The translations under genes and the position numbers were made by a program. This document shows, one piece after another, positions 1 through 9,984 of a DNA stretch of 64,000 bases (position 1 is the stretch's first letter; each line of letters begins with the position of its first letter). Under the pieces are notes generated by a model. It searched no databases and was not told the DNA's origin. It saw only the letters and a program-made list of their open reading frames with translations. The DNA lies in NCBI GenBank assembly GCA_028288725.1, contig JAQGIC010000035.1:1-64000 (forward strand). The letters are read 5' to 3'. This stretch comes from Rhodospirillales bacterium. Lineage in GTDB: Bacteria > Pseudomonadota > Alphaproteobacteria > ATCC43930 > CGMCC-115725.

Positions 1-373
<373 letters not shown>

Positions 374-439
374 TTCTTTGACGCCTCACATGCCCGATCA
401 GAGGGAAAATTCACTAACCAATATCAACCGGCCGACGGC

Positions 440-513
440 TGGAGCGGGTGGAGGGAATCGAACCCTCGTAGCCAGCTTGGAAGGCTGGTGCTCTACCATT
501 GAGCTACACCCGC
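440..513 (-). tRNA. tRNA-Gly (anticodon TCC)
   Basis: On the minus strand the 7-bp acceptor stem GCGGGTG/CACCCGC is followed by a D arm with GCTCAATGGTAGAGC, the anticodon loop CTTCCAA (anticodon TCC), the T arm GGGTTCGATTCCC and an encoded CCA end. It sits between tRNA-Tyr and tuf on the same strand, as in proteobacterial tRNA-tufB clusters. Confidence 0.97.
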
Positions 514-549
514 CGAGCCGTCCTGCCACCAACCGCGCCGATGGTCGTA

Positions 550-635
550 TGGTGGAGGGGGTTGGATTTGAACCAACGTAGACATACGTCGGCAGATTTA
601 CAGTCTGCTGCCATTGACCGCTCGGCCACCCCTCC
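550..635 (-). tRNA. tRNA-Tyr (anticodon GTA)
   Basis: Minus-strand class II tRNA with a long variable arm. The acceptor stem is GGAGGGG/CCCCTCC, the anticodon loop is CTGTAAA (anticodon GTA), the T loop is GGTTCAAATCC and CCA is encoded. It is the first gene of the tRNA-Tyr, tRNA-Gly, tuf unit. Confidence 0.97.
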
Positions 636-673
636 ACAGCACTACGTCCATCGTCCGGCGCAGCGGAGGAGCG

Positions 674-702
674 CACTATGTAAATTTCCGGAGCATTGTC
701 AA
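674..702 (-). promoter_or_regulatory. Likely sigma-70 promoter of the tRNA-Tyr/tRNA-Gly/tuf unit
   Basis: Reading the minus strand, a perfect TTGACA -35 hexamer (697-702) is followed 15-17 bases later by a TACATAG-like -10 region near 674-681, about 40 bases before the tRNA-Tyr 5' end. The -35 is seen directly; the exact -10 is a judgement. Confidence 0.6.
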
Positions 703-807
703 CTGGCGAAAGCGGACCGCGCATGGCCGGTCCGGCGCCAGACCCCTATGCAGCTCAAGCATTTGCGCCTAAGAGCGTCACCCTACAGCCGTTCCGGAAA
801 CCCTGTC

Positions 808-1860
808 ATGCGCAAGCGTCCCCATTCTTCTTCGTCTTCGACCCCGCAATCGCCCGACAGCGCCCCGCGCGGTCCCGGTCCCGGCGGCCCCGCGCGGCCG
901 TCCAATCCGAAGTCCGGTCAGCGTCCCGAGGGACGCGCCGCGGCGCGCGGCCAGGCGAAACCCGCGACGCGTTCCGACGGCAAGCCCGCGCCGCGCCCCG
1001 CCGGCAAGCCGGCCTACGCTGCCGCGCGGCCGGCCCCGACCCGTCCGGCCGCGCCCGAGCGCGAACCCGCCCGTCCGCCGCGCGCGGCGGCACCGGCACC
1101 CCATGTGTCCGAGCCGCGCCCGGTCGATACCAGCGGCGGCGCCCCGTGGCTGTGGGGCCATCACGCGGTCGCTGCCGCGCTGAAGAACCCGCACCGCAAG
1201 TTCGTGCGTCTGGTCGCGACCGAGGATGCCGCGGTCGAGCTCGCCGGCATGCTGGGCGAAGCGCCGCCGGTCGAGCCGCAGATCATGAACCGCGACACCA
1301 TCGCCAAGCTGCTGCCGCCCGGCGCCGTGCATCAGGGTGTGGCCTTGCTGGCCAAGACGTTGAAGCCCTGGCAGCTGGAAGACGTGATCGCGCACCTGGG
1401 CGAATCCCCTCGCGCGATCGTGGTCGTGCTGGACCAGGTGACCGACCCGCATAATATCGGCGCCATCCTGCGCTCGGCCGCCGCCTTCGGCGCCGTCGCC
1501 GTGGTGCTGCCCGACCGCAATGCCCCCGAGATCTCCGGCACGCTCGCCAAGTCCGCCTCGGGGGCGGTCGAGCACGTGCCGCTCGTGCGCGTGGTCAATC
1601 TGAACCGGACGCTGGAGCTGTTGAAAAAGGCCGGGTTCTGGAGCGTCGGCCTTGCCGGCGAGGCGGAGCAGACGCTGGCCAGCCACAATCTCGGCGGCCG
1701 CGTCGCCCTGGTGCTGGGTTCCGAGGGCGACGGGCTGCGGCGCCTGACGCGCGAGGCATGCGATCTCATGGCCCGCCTGCCGACCCAGGGGCCGGTCGCG
1801 AGCCTCAACGTCTCCAATGCCGCCGCAATCGCGCTTTATGAACTGGTGCGCGCCGGCTGA
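808..1860 (+). CDS. rlmB: 23S rRNA 2'-O-ribose methyltransferase of the TrmH/SpoU family (RlmB-like)
   Basis: SPOUT-class, SAM-dependent RNA 2'-O-methyltransferase; RlmB methylates G2251 of 23S rRNA. The three SpoU motifs are visible: NIGAILRSAAAFGA, LVLGSEGDGLRRL and ASLNVSNAAAIALYE near the C-terminus. An N-terminal substrate-binding domain begins at about residue 112 (WLWGHHAVAAAL). The protein is 350 residues against roughly 245 for E. coli RlmB. The extra ~110 N-terminal residues are a Pro/Ala/Arg/Gly-rich, probably disordered tail. The start at 808 (MRKRPHSS) lies just before this tail; an in-frame ATG at 748 is the alternative and neither has a strong ribosome-binding site. Which rRNA or tRNA base is the substrate cannot be read from the sequence. 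Confidence 0.9.
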   Translation: MRKRPHSSSSSTPQSPDSAPRGPGPGGPARPSNPKSGQRPEGRAAARGQAKPATRSDGKPAPRPAGKPAYAAARPAPTRPAAPEREPARPPRAAAPAPHVSEPRPVDTSGGAPWLWGHHAVAAALKNPHRKFVRLVATEDAAVELAGMLGEAPPVEPQIMNRDTIAKLLPPGAVHQGVALLAKTLKPWQLEDVIAHLGESPRAIVVVLDQVTDPHNIGAILRSAAAFGAVAVVLPDRNAPEISGTLAKSASGAVEHVPLVRVVNLNRTLELLKKAGFWSVGLAGEAEQTLASHNLGGRVALVLGSEGDGLRRLTREACDLMARLPTQGPVASLNVSNAAAIALYELVRAG

Positions 1861-1888
1861 CCTGGCCCGGCCTCGCATCGGAGGCATC

Positions 1889-2593
1889 ATGAAGTACTGG
1901 CTGATCGGGTTGCTGCTGTGGTTGCCGTCGCCGGCGGCGCTCGCCGATGAGCCGCCGGTCGATACCGCGCTCGTCATCGCGGTCGATGTCAGCCTGAGCG
2001 TCGATGCCGGACGCTACGCGCTCCAGCGCGACGGCACGGCCGCGGCGATCGCCAGCCCGGATTTCGTTCGGGCCGCCGGGAGCGGCCCGAACGGCGCCGT
2101 CGCGATCATGGTCATGGAATTCTCGGACCCCGACCGGCAGATCCCGGTGGTGCCCTGGACCCGGGTCGCCTCGGCCGCCGACGCCCAGGCGCTGGCGGAC
2201 CGGATCCGCCATGTCCAGCGCTCGTCCGACGGCCTGACCGGCATCGCCAACGCGCTGCTGACCGCCGAGCAATTGTTCGACGAGGCGCCCTGGGTCGCGA
2301 CCCGCCGGGTCATCGACGTCTCGGGCGACGGCATGAGCAATATCGGCCCCCCGATCGACGAGGTGCGCGACAAGCTGGTCGCCGACGGCATCACCATCAA
2401 CGGCCTGCCGATCCTGACCGAGGAACCGTGGCTGGAGACCTATTACACGCTCTATCTGATCGGGGGGCCCGGCGCCTTCGTGATCGTGGCGCAGGACCAG
2501 GACAGTTTCGCCGACGCGATGCGCCGCAAGCTGGTGACCGAGGTGACGGTCTCTCAAATCCCGCCCCCGAAACGAAACGGGCGGACCTCGTAA
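1889..2593 (+). CDS. DUF1194 exported protein with von Willebrand A-like fold
   Basis: A 234-residue protein with a signal peptide (MKYWLIGLLLWLPSPAALAD). The following vWFA-like domain carries a MIDAS-type motif DVSLSVDAG, and VIDVSGDGMSN further on. This matches the alphaproteobacterial DUF1194 family, whose function is unknown; a periplasmic metal-dependent adhesion or binding role is inference. The start at 1889 is preceded by GGAGG, five bases upstream. It lies 28 bases after rlmB on the same strand and may be cotranscribed with it. Its stop codon is inside a hairpin that may end the transcript. Confidence 0.85.
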   Translation: MKYWLIGLLLWLPSPAALADEPPVDTALVIAVDVSLSVDAGRYALQRDGTAAAIASPDFVRAAGSGPNGAVAIMVMEFSDPDRQIPVVPWTRVASAADAQALADRIRHVQRSSDGLTGIANALLTAEQLFDEAPWVATRRVIDVSGDGMSNIGPPIDEVRDKLVADGITINGLPILTEEPWLETYYTLYLIGGPGAFVIVAQDQDSFADAMRRKLVTEVTVSQIPPPKRNGRTS

Positions 2594-2608
2594 CAAGGCC
2601 CGCCCGTT
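2576..2608. terminator. Hairpin between convergent genes, probable bidirectional terminator
   Basis: AACGGGCGG (2576-2584) pairs with CCGCCCGTT (2600-2608) across a 15-base loop that includes the DUF1194 stop codon. It lies between the 3' ends of the convergent DUF1194 and ettA genes. The T tracts are short on both sides, so termination strength is uncertain. Confidence 0.55.
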
Positions 2609-2627
2609 CGTTTGCGCGTGCCCTCGA

Positions 2628-4307
<1,680 letters not shown>

Positions 4308-4468
4308 CGACCTCTCCAACTCAACCAACGGGCGTCATTTGACGGAATTTGGGGGCGGCGGCATCGATCGGGCGCCGCGCGCAGAAGCCGTTTCTAGCGC
4401 ATCCGGCGGCGCGCGCGCAACCGACCGGGGCGCGGGTCATCCATTCCGCACCACCCCGACGCGGCCCG

Positions 4469-5053
4469 TCAGGCCGATTGCCACCCCGTCTCGGGCAGCC
4501 GCCAGTAGATGCCATGGTCGCGGGCCATCATGCGATAGCCGATCATCTCGCGTCGCAAGGTCGCGCAGTCCCAATGATGGCGCTTCAGGATCTCATTCAG
4601 TTCCGCCTCCGGATAGCGCCGGTCGGCCTCGAACTTCAGGGTAAGGAAGCGCAGCACGATCCAGCGCTTCTTCCGGCTGGCCGGGATTTCCTTGAGCTGC
4701 CCATCGGGCGTCAGAAAATTCTCGAGCACGCGCCGGTCCCAGGCATCCGGCTCGATCCCGCCGGCCAGAGCCGCCACGTCGTCCCGGGTCGCCAGCCGGC
4801 GATTGAGCGCCACCAGCGCCTCCAGATCGAGCGACCACCAATGGGTATTGCCGTCGAGCCGCTGCCGGACCAGCCCCAGTTCGCGCAGCATGGCCAGATG
4901 GTGGGACACCGTCGGCTCCTTCAACGCCAGCAGCGCCGCCAACTCCTGGCCGCTCAATTCCCGGCTGGCCAGCAAGCCGACGATCTTGAGCCGGCTTTCA
5001 TGGGCGAGCGCCTTGAAGAAGGCGAGCAGGGTCGGCAAGGCGGCGCTGGACAT
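4469..5053 (-). CDS. ArsR-type winged-helix regulator with C-terminal DUF2087 domain
   Basis: A 194-residue DNA-binding regulator. Residues ~5-80 form an ArsR-type winged helix (ALAHESRLKIVGLLASREL, then the recognition-helix region LKEPTVSHHLAMLRELG). The C-terminal ~75 residues resemble DUF2087 (FLTPDGQLKEIPASRKKR, then a WDCATLRREMI-like segment). No ArsR-type metal-binding cysteines are visible, so the effector is unknown. The start used is the ATG at 5053; a TTG two codons upstream is possible. It is divergent from the M20 peptidase, and an AT-rich palindromic site lies between them, suggesting control of itself and perhaps the peptidase. Confidence 0.85.
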   Translation of the reverse strand: MSSAALPTLLAFFKALAHESRLKIVGLLASRELSGQELAALLALKEPTVSHHLAMLRELGLVRQRLDGNTHWWSLDLEALVALNRRLATRDDVAALAGGIEPDAWDRRVLENFLTPDGQLKEIPASRKKRWIVLRFLTLKFEADRRYPEAELNEILKRHHWDCATLRREMIGYRMMARDHGIYWRLPETGWQSA

Positions 5054-5071
5054 GATCAACCAGTTCGACGG

Positions 5072-5092
5072 TTATCTATTTTGATAAATATC
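5072..5092. promoter_or_regulatory. Palindromic AT-rich site, candidate operator of the ArsR-type regulator
   Basis: TTATC (5072-5076) and GATAA (5083-5087) form a perfect inverted repeat with a 6-base spacer. GATA-AA-TATC (5083-5092) forms a second overlapping palindrome. The site lies ~20 bases upstream of the regulator start, in the divergent region before the peptidase. The symmetry is seen; its operator role is inferred. Confidence 0.5.
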
Positions 5093-5186
5093 GAATAAGG
5101 TTGTTTGGATTGCAACCCTTTCCTCTTCTCCCGGCGGGTGCGATCCGGCATGGTGGCAGTCTCGCGCAACCAAACTGGGCCCGCCG

Positions 5187-6599
5187 ATGTCCGAAGAAAC
5201 TTCCGTCCTGCGCCATCTCGAACAGGATTTCGATCAGGCGGTCGCCCGCTATATCGAGTTTCTGCGCATCCCCAGCATCTCAACCGATCCGGCCTATGCC
5301 GGCGAGACCCGGCGCGCGGGGCAATGGCTGGCCGATCAACTGACCGGCCTCGGCTTCAAGGCGACACTGCACGACACCCCCGGCCATCCGGTCCTGGTCG
5401 CCCATCACCCGGGCCCCGGCGGCGACGTTCCGCACCTTCTATATTACGGCCACTACGACGTGCAGCCGGCCGATCCGCTGGAGCTGTGGGATCATCCGCC
5501 GTTCGAGCCGACCATCGTCGAGGCCGAGCATGGCCCCCGCGTGGTCGCGCGCGGCGCGGTCGACGACAAGGGGCAGGTCATGACCTTCCTCGAGGCGTTC
5601 CGCGGCTGGCACCGGGTCCATGGCACCCTGCCGGTCCGGATCACGGTGATGATCGAGGGCGAGGAAGAGACCGGCAGCCCGTCGTTGCCCGATTTCCTCA
5701 AGGCCCACCACGCCGAGCTGGCCGCGGCCGACGTCGCCATCGTCACCGACACCAACAGTTGGAACATCGATACGCCGGCGATCACCACCCTGTTGCGCGG
5801 GCTGGTCTATGTCGAGGTCACGCTCAAGGGACCCAGCCGCGATCTGCATTCCGGCCTCTATGGCGGCGCCGCGATCAATCCGCTGAATGCGCTCACCCGG
5901 GTGCTGGGCCAGCTCCACGACGACCGGGGCCAGGTACAGATCCCCGGCTTCTACGACGACGTGGTGGAGGTGCCGAAGGACAAGCTCGCCAGCTGGAAGG
6001 CGCTGGGCTTCGACGAAGCGCGCTTTCTGGGCGAGATCGGCCTGAAGACGCCGAGCGGCGAAGGTGGCCGGCACGTGCTGGAGCGGCTCTGGTCCCGGCC
6101 GACCTGCGACATCAACGGCATCTGGGGCGGCTATACCGGCGCCGGCGCCAAGACCGTGATCGCATCCGAGGCGTCGGCCAAGTTCAGCTGCCGATTGGTC
6201 GCGGCGCAGGATCCGGAGCGCATCGTCGTCGGCATCAAATCCTTCTTCGAGGCCCGCACGCCGCCCGATTGCCGCTGGACCATCAAGCTGTTCGGCCAGT
6301 CCCCCGGCATCAGCGTCCCCTCCGATTCGCCGCATATGGGCGCCGCCAAAGCCGGTCTGAAGCAGGTTTACGGCACGGATCCCGTATTGGTGGGCATAGG
6401 CGGCTCGATTCCAGTGGTTGGCTGGATGCAGGACCTGCTGGGCCTGGAATCCATCCTGCTCGGCTTTGGCCTGGAGGATGATCGCATCCATTCGCCCAAC
6501 GAGAAATTCGAGCTGCGCTGCCTGAAAAACGGGATTCTGTCCCATGCCGCTATCCTGGCGCGAATGGCGGCACTCAAGACGGGCAAGCCGGCCAAGTGA
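5187..6599 (+). CDS. M20 family metallopeptidase (dipeptidase/ArgE-DapE type)
   Basis: Cytoplasmic zinc-dependent amidohydrolase or dipeptidase of 470 residues. The metal and catalytic motifs are in the expected order: YYGHYDVQPAD (H89, D91), GAVDDKGQ (D126), EGEEETGS (E160/E161), TDTNSW (D188) and a C-terminal HSPNE (H435). A dimerisation/lid domain lies between about residues 205 and 320. The substrate cannot be told from sequence; relatives hydrolyse dipeptides, acyl-amino acids or carnosine-like compounds. It starts at ATG 5187 after a short intergenic region shared with the ArsR-type regulator. No signal peptide is seen. Confidence 0.92.
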   Translation: MSEETSVLRHLEQDFDQAVARYIEFLRIPSISTDPAYAGETRRAGQWLADQLTGLGFKATLHDTPGHPVLVAHHPGPGGDVPHLLYYGHYDVQPADPLELWDHPPFEPTIVEAEHGPRVVARGAVDDKGQVMTFLEAFRGWHRVHGTLPVRITVMIEGEEETGSPSLPDFLKAHHAELAAADVAIVTDTNSWNIDTPAITTLLRGLVYVEVTLKGPSRDLHSGLYGGAAINPLNALTRVLGQLHDDRGQVQIPGFYDDVVEVPKDKLASWKALGFDEARFLGEIGLKTPSGEGGRHVLERLWSRPTCDINGIWGGYTGAGAKTVIASEASAKFSCRLVAAQDPERIVVGIKSFFEARTPPDCRWTIKLFGQSPGISVPSDSPHMGAAKAGLKQVYGTDPVLVGIGGSIPVVGWMQDLLGLESILLGFGLEDDRIHSPNEKFELRCLKNGILSHAAILARMAALKTGKPAK

Positions 6600-6783
6600 A
6601 GTCGCACTGCAGCATGAAAGCCACAATCCCCGGACAACATTGAAAAAATTACCCGGGAAAATGAGATTCAGGGCTAGCGAACGGGAGCGAGCTCGTCTAC
6701 TTTATCGTTGAACGACAGGGCTGAGCTCTACCGGCATCGCTACGCCTGTCGACCAGCGAACTAACTAGAGACAGGAGTTTCGA

Positions 6784-7071
6784 ATGCGTAACAAGATTCT
6801 GACCGCCCTCGTCGTCGGCGCCATGCTCGTCACCTCGACCGGTATCGCCGTCGCCCAGACCGCCCCGTCTCAGCCGGCTCCGCCCGCCGCTGGCGCCGCC
6901 GGTTCGTCCGGTGTGGCCGGCCTGTCGGTCGGCACGCTGGCCGCCATCGGCGCCGGTGTGATTGCCGTGGCCGCCGTCGCTGCCGCCGCTTCGTCGAGCA
7001 GCAGCAACAACGGGGCCGCGTCGACCTCGACCTCCACGTCGACCTCGACCTCTTCGACCTCGACCAACTAA
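6784..7071 (+). CDS. Small exported Ala/Ser/Thr-rich protein, YjbE-like in layout
   Basis: A 95-residue protein with a signal peptide (MRNKILTALVVGAMLVTSTG, likely cleaved after VAQ), an Ala/Gly-rich hydrophobic middle (AAIGAGVIAVAAVAAAA) and a low-complexity Ser/Thr tail of alternating T and S. The layout resembles small secreted proteins such as YjbE of exopolysaccharide loci, but that likeness is compositional only and I do not assign a function. The gene stands alone: 184 bases after the peptidase, with its own GACAGGAG ribosome-binding site, and followed at once by a very strong terminator. That layout suggests a short, abundant transcript. Confidence 0.75.
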   Translation: MRNKILTALVVGAMLVTSTGIAVAQTAPSQPAPPAAGAAGSSGVAGLSVGTLAAIGAGVIAVAAVAAAASSSSSNNGAASTSTSTSTSTSSTSTN

Positions 7072-7091
7072 TCGGTCAGGTCTACGAGAAA

Positions 7092-7121
7092 GGGGCGCCC
7101 CTCGCGGGGCGCCCCTTTTTT
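7092..7121 (+). terminator. Strong Rho-independent terminator
   Basis: A perfect 10-bp stem GGGGCGCCCC (7092-7101) / GGGGCGCCCC (7106-7115) with a TCGC loop, followed by six T (7116-7121). It lies 20 bases after the stop of the small exported protein. Confidence 0.93.
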
Positions 7122-7266
7122 ATTGCCCGAAGAATCCAGCCGCTTCGACGGCGCCCCCGGGGCCGAGGCCCCATCCAATATCTTGATCAAGACGACAATT
7201 TCCTGCTTGATGCGGCGATGGATCGGCCCCTTCCGCGCGGGAAGAGGCCTGGCGACGAGGGGCTCC

Positions 7267-8280
7267 ATGGTGAACCGACGAAGCGCGATCGCCGCCCTGC
7301 TCGTGCTCGGCGCGGCAGTCTCGGCGAGCCTGCCGGCCAGCGCCGAAACGAGCGAGATCCGGATTGCCCAGCAGTTCGGCATTTCCTACCTGCCGTTGAT
7401 CGTCATGAAGGAGCAGCGTCTGGTCGAACAGGCTGTGGTCGAGACCGGCCTGCCCAGCCCGACCGTTACCTGGAACCAGTTCAGCGGCGCCGCGGCGATG
7501 AACGATGCGCTGATCTCGGACAATCTGGACGTCGCCACGGCCGGCGTCGGTCCGATGATCATCGTTTGGGCGCGGACCCATGGCTCGCTGAAGATAACCG
7601 GCATCGCAGCTTTGGGCGCGATGCCGAACCTGCTGACCACATCCAATCCGAACATCAGGACGCTGGCCGATTTCACCGACAAGGACCGGATCGCGCTGCC
7701 GGCGGTGAAGATCGGAGCTCAGGCGGTGATGCTGCAGATGGCGGCGGAGCAGGCGTTCGGCGAGGGTCAGCAGAACAAGCTGGACGACATCACCGTCAGC
7801 ATGGCCCATCCGGATGCGGCCGCAGCCCTGCTGGGCGGCGGCAGCGAGATCGACGCCCATTTCACCAGCCCGCCGTTCTCGAACCAGGAATTGGCCAATC
7901 CCAAGGTCCATAAGGTCCTGAGCAACTACGATCAGATGGGCGGCCCGGCGACCTTCAACGTGCTCTATGCGCCCGACAGGTTTCGTCGCGCCAATCCGAA
8001 GACCTACGGTGCCCTTCTGCTGGCGCTCGACCGCGCGATGGCCGCGATCAAGGCCGACCCTGCCGCGGCGGCCGCGCTCTATATCAAATCCGAAAATTCC
8101 AAGCTGGCCCTGGCCTTCGTAGAGGGCATCATCCGCGATCCGGCCAACGAGTTCACCGCAACGCCGCTGCAGACGTTCAAGACGGCGCAGTTTCTGTACA
8201 AGACGGGCGCCATCAAGGTGGCGCCTGCCGGTTGGAAAGACCTGTTCTTCCCCGAAATCCACGATCGGGCGGGAAGCTGA
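7267..8280 (+). CDS. ABC transporter periplasmic substrate-binding protein, NitT/TauT type
   Basis: A 337-residue binding protein with a signal peptide (MVNRRSAIAALLVLGAAVSA, cleavage near ASA-ET). It has the NMT1/TauA-like periplasmic binding fold: IRIAQQFGISYLPLIVMKEQ at the start, then a segment on FSGAAAMNDALISDNLDVAT typical of nitrate/sulfonate/taurine/aromatic-sulfonate binding proteins. It delivers ligand to the permease and ATPase encoded next. The ligand cannot be read from the sequence. The start at 7267 places the signal peptide at the N-terminus; upstream in-frame codons overlap the terminator leader. Confidence 0.9.
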   Translation: MVNRRSAIAALLVLGAAVSASLPASAETSEIRIAQQFGISYLPLIVMKEQRLVEQAVVETGLPSPTVTWNQFSGAAAMNDALISDNLDVATAGVGPMIIVWARTHGSLKITGIAALGAMPNLLTTSNPNIRTLADFTDKDRIALPAVKIGAQAVMLQMAAEQAFGEGQQNKLDDITVSMAHPDAAAALLGGGSEIDAHFTSPPFSNQELANPKVHKVLSNYDQMGGPATFNVLYAPDRFRRANPKTYGALLLALDRAMAAIKADPAAAAALYIKSENSKLALAFVEGIIRDPANEFTATPLQTFKTAQFLYKTGAIKVAPAGWKDLFFPEIHDRAGS

Positions 8281-8282
8281 GG

Positions 8283-9053
8283 GTGCCGCCGACCCCGCTG
8301 CTCTCGGTCGATGCGGTCACCTTGCAATATCGCGTGCCGGGTCGCCTGGTGACGGCGGTGCATGACGTGAGCTTCGAGGTGCTGATCGGCGATCGGTTCG
8401 TCATCCTCGGGCCCTCCGGCTGCGGCAAGTCGAGCCTGTTGAAGGCGATCGCCGGATTCAGCACGCCCAGCGCCGGGGCGATCCGGCTCTCCGGAACGCC
8501 GATCAGCCATCCGGGACCCGACCGCATGATGGTGTTTCAGGACCTCGACCAATTGCTGCCATGGCAGACCGTCGCCGGCAATGTCGAGGCGGCGCTGCGC
8601 CGGGCCGCCGGTCTGTCGCGCGCGGAGGCCCGGATCCGGGCGGCCGAGATGATCGGCCGGGTCGGGTTGGCCAAATTCGCCGACGCCTATCCGCACACCC
8701 TGTCCGGCGGCATGAAGCAGCGGGCCGCCCTCGCCCGCGCGCTGGCGCTGCGCCCCGCCATGCTGCTGATGGACGAACCTTTCGCGGCGCTCGATGCGCT
8801 GACCCGCGCCACCATGCAGCGCGAACTGCTCGACCTCAGTCTCGATATGGATCTGACCGTCCTGTTCGTAACCCATTCGGTCGAGGAGGCCCTGCTGATC
8901 GGCACGCGCATCCTGGTGCTGAGCGCGCACCCGGGCCAGGTCCGCGCCGAGTTCCAGGGCCTTGCTCCGGACGCGCCGCCCGCCGCCAAGGAGCGGCTGA
9001 AGCAGCGCATCGAGACCCTGATCATGGAATCGAGGCTGTCTCATGCCGGATGA
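8283..9053 (+). CDS. ABC transporter ATP-binding protein, NitT/TauT type
   Basis: Cytoplasmic ATPase of 256 residues that powers the importer. Walker A GPSGCGKSSLLKAIAG, Q-loop MVFQDLDQLLPW, signature LSGGMKQRAALARAL, Walker B MLLMDEPFAALD and the switch histidine in FVTHSVEEA are all present, as in TauB/SsuB. The chosen start is GTG 8283, two bases after the binding-protein stop, because it is the first plausible start outside the preceding gene. The 3' end overlaps the permease start by 11 bases, indicating translational coupling. Confidence 0.92.
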   Translation: MPPTPLLSVDAVTLQYRVPGRLVTAVHDVSFEVLIGDRFVILGPSGCGKSSLLKAIAGFSTPSAGAIRLSGTPISHPGPDRMMVFQDLDQLLPWQTVAGNVEAALRRAAGLSRAEARIRAAEMIGRVGLAKFADAYPHTLSGGMKQRAALARALALRPAMLLMDEPFAALDALTRATMQRELLDLSLDMDLTVLFVTHSVEEALLIGTRILVLSAHPGQVRAEFQGLAPDAPPAAKERLKQRIETLIMESRLSHAG

Positions 9054-9903
9054 CCGCCCGGAGCGGGAGATCCCGAGCATCCTGCTGCCCGAAGTCGCGG
9101 ACCTGGCGACGCCGCTCAGCCTGGTCGAGCGGCTGCGGACCAGCCTGGGCTTCTGGCGGCTGATGGTGCTGGTCGTGCTCGCGCTCGCCTGGGAAGGCTA
9201 TGGCCGCTGGATCGGCAACGATCTGCTGTTTCCGACGCTTGGTGAAACCCTGACGGCACTCTGGGAAGCAACGGTCAGCGGCGTGCTGCCGATGCGCATC
9301 TTCGCCAGCCTGCGCCTCCTGCTGGCCGGTTATGCCATCGGTCTCGCCGCCGCGGCCATCTTCACCACGCTCGCCATGTCCAGCCTGATCGGTCGGGCGG
9401 CGCTATCGACCTTGACCGCCATGTTCAACCCGTTGCCGGCGGTGGCATTGCTGCCGCTGGCATTGCTCTGGTTCGGGCTGGGCAGCCCCAGCCTGATCTT
9501 CGTCATCGTCCATTCGGTGCTCTGGTCGGTCAGCCTCAACGCCTATGCCGGCTTCGGCGCGGTCAACCAGACGCTGCGCATGGTCGGCTGGAACCTGGGC
9601 ATCCGCGGCTGGCGGCATGTGGCGCTGATTCTGGTCCCTGCGGCCTTTCCGGCGATCCTGTCCGGTCTCAAGATCGGTTGGGCCTTCGCTTGGCGCACGC
9701 TGATCGCGGCCGAACTGGTATTCGGCGTCTCCTCGCGCTCCGGTGGCATCGGCTGGTTCATCTACGAGAACCGCAATCAACTCGACATCGCCAGCGTCTT
9801 TGCGGGATTATTGGTCGTCATCGCGATCGGCCTGCTGATCGAAGGCCTGATCTTCCGCCTGATCGAGCGCGTCACGATCCAGCGCTGGGGCGTCGGTGCG
9901 TGA
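9043..9903 (+). CDS. ABC transporter permease, NitT/TauT type
   Basis: Inner-membrane permease of 286 residues with about six transmembrane helices (for example LMVLVVLALAWEGYGRW and LLLAGYAIGLAAAAIFTTLA). The EAA-loop region, which contacts the ATPase, is visible around NQTLRMVGWNLGIRGWRHV. It belongs to the BPD_transp_1 family of SsuC/TauC/NrtB permeases. It is the last gene of the binding protein-ATPase-permease operon and overlaps the ATPase gene by 11 bases. The ligand is unknown; sulfonates, taurine, nitrate or pyrimidine precursors are the usual candidates. Confidence 0.92.
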   Translation: MPDDRPEREIPSILLPEVADLATPLSLVERLRTSLGFWRLMVLVVLALAWEGYGRWIGNDLLFPTLGETLTALWEATVSGVLPMRIFASLRLLLAGYAIGLAAAAIFTTLAMSSLIGRAALSTLTAMFNPLPAVALLPLALLWFGLGSPSLIFVIVHSVLWSVSLNAYAGFGAVNQTLRMVGWNLGIRGWRHVALILVPAAFPAILSGLKIGWAFAWRTLIAAELVFGVSSRSGGIGWFIYENRNQLDIASVFAGLLVVIAIGLLIEGLIFRLIERVTIQRWGVGA

Positions 9904-9945
9904 CGCGGGAGGCGGGTCCGGTCGGGTCCGCATCGAATAGGATGC

Positions 9946-9969
9946 ATATAATTAGGATATGAATTATAT
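9946..9969. promoter_or_regulatory. Perfect inverted repeat before marR, candidate MarR operator
   Basis: ATATAATT (9946-9953) and AATTATAT (9962-9969) form a perfect 8-bp inverted repeat with an 8-base spacer. It lies just upstream of the MarR-type gene and is strikingly AT-rich in a GC-rich setting. Half-site size and spacing suit a MarR dimer. Seen directly; the operator role is inferred. Confidence 0.65.
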
Positions 9970-9984
9970 ACGCGGTCGTTCGGC

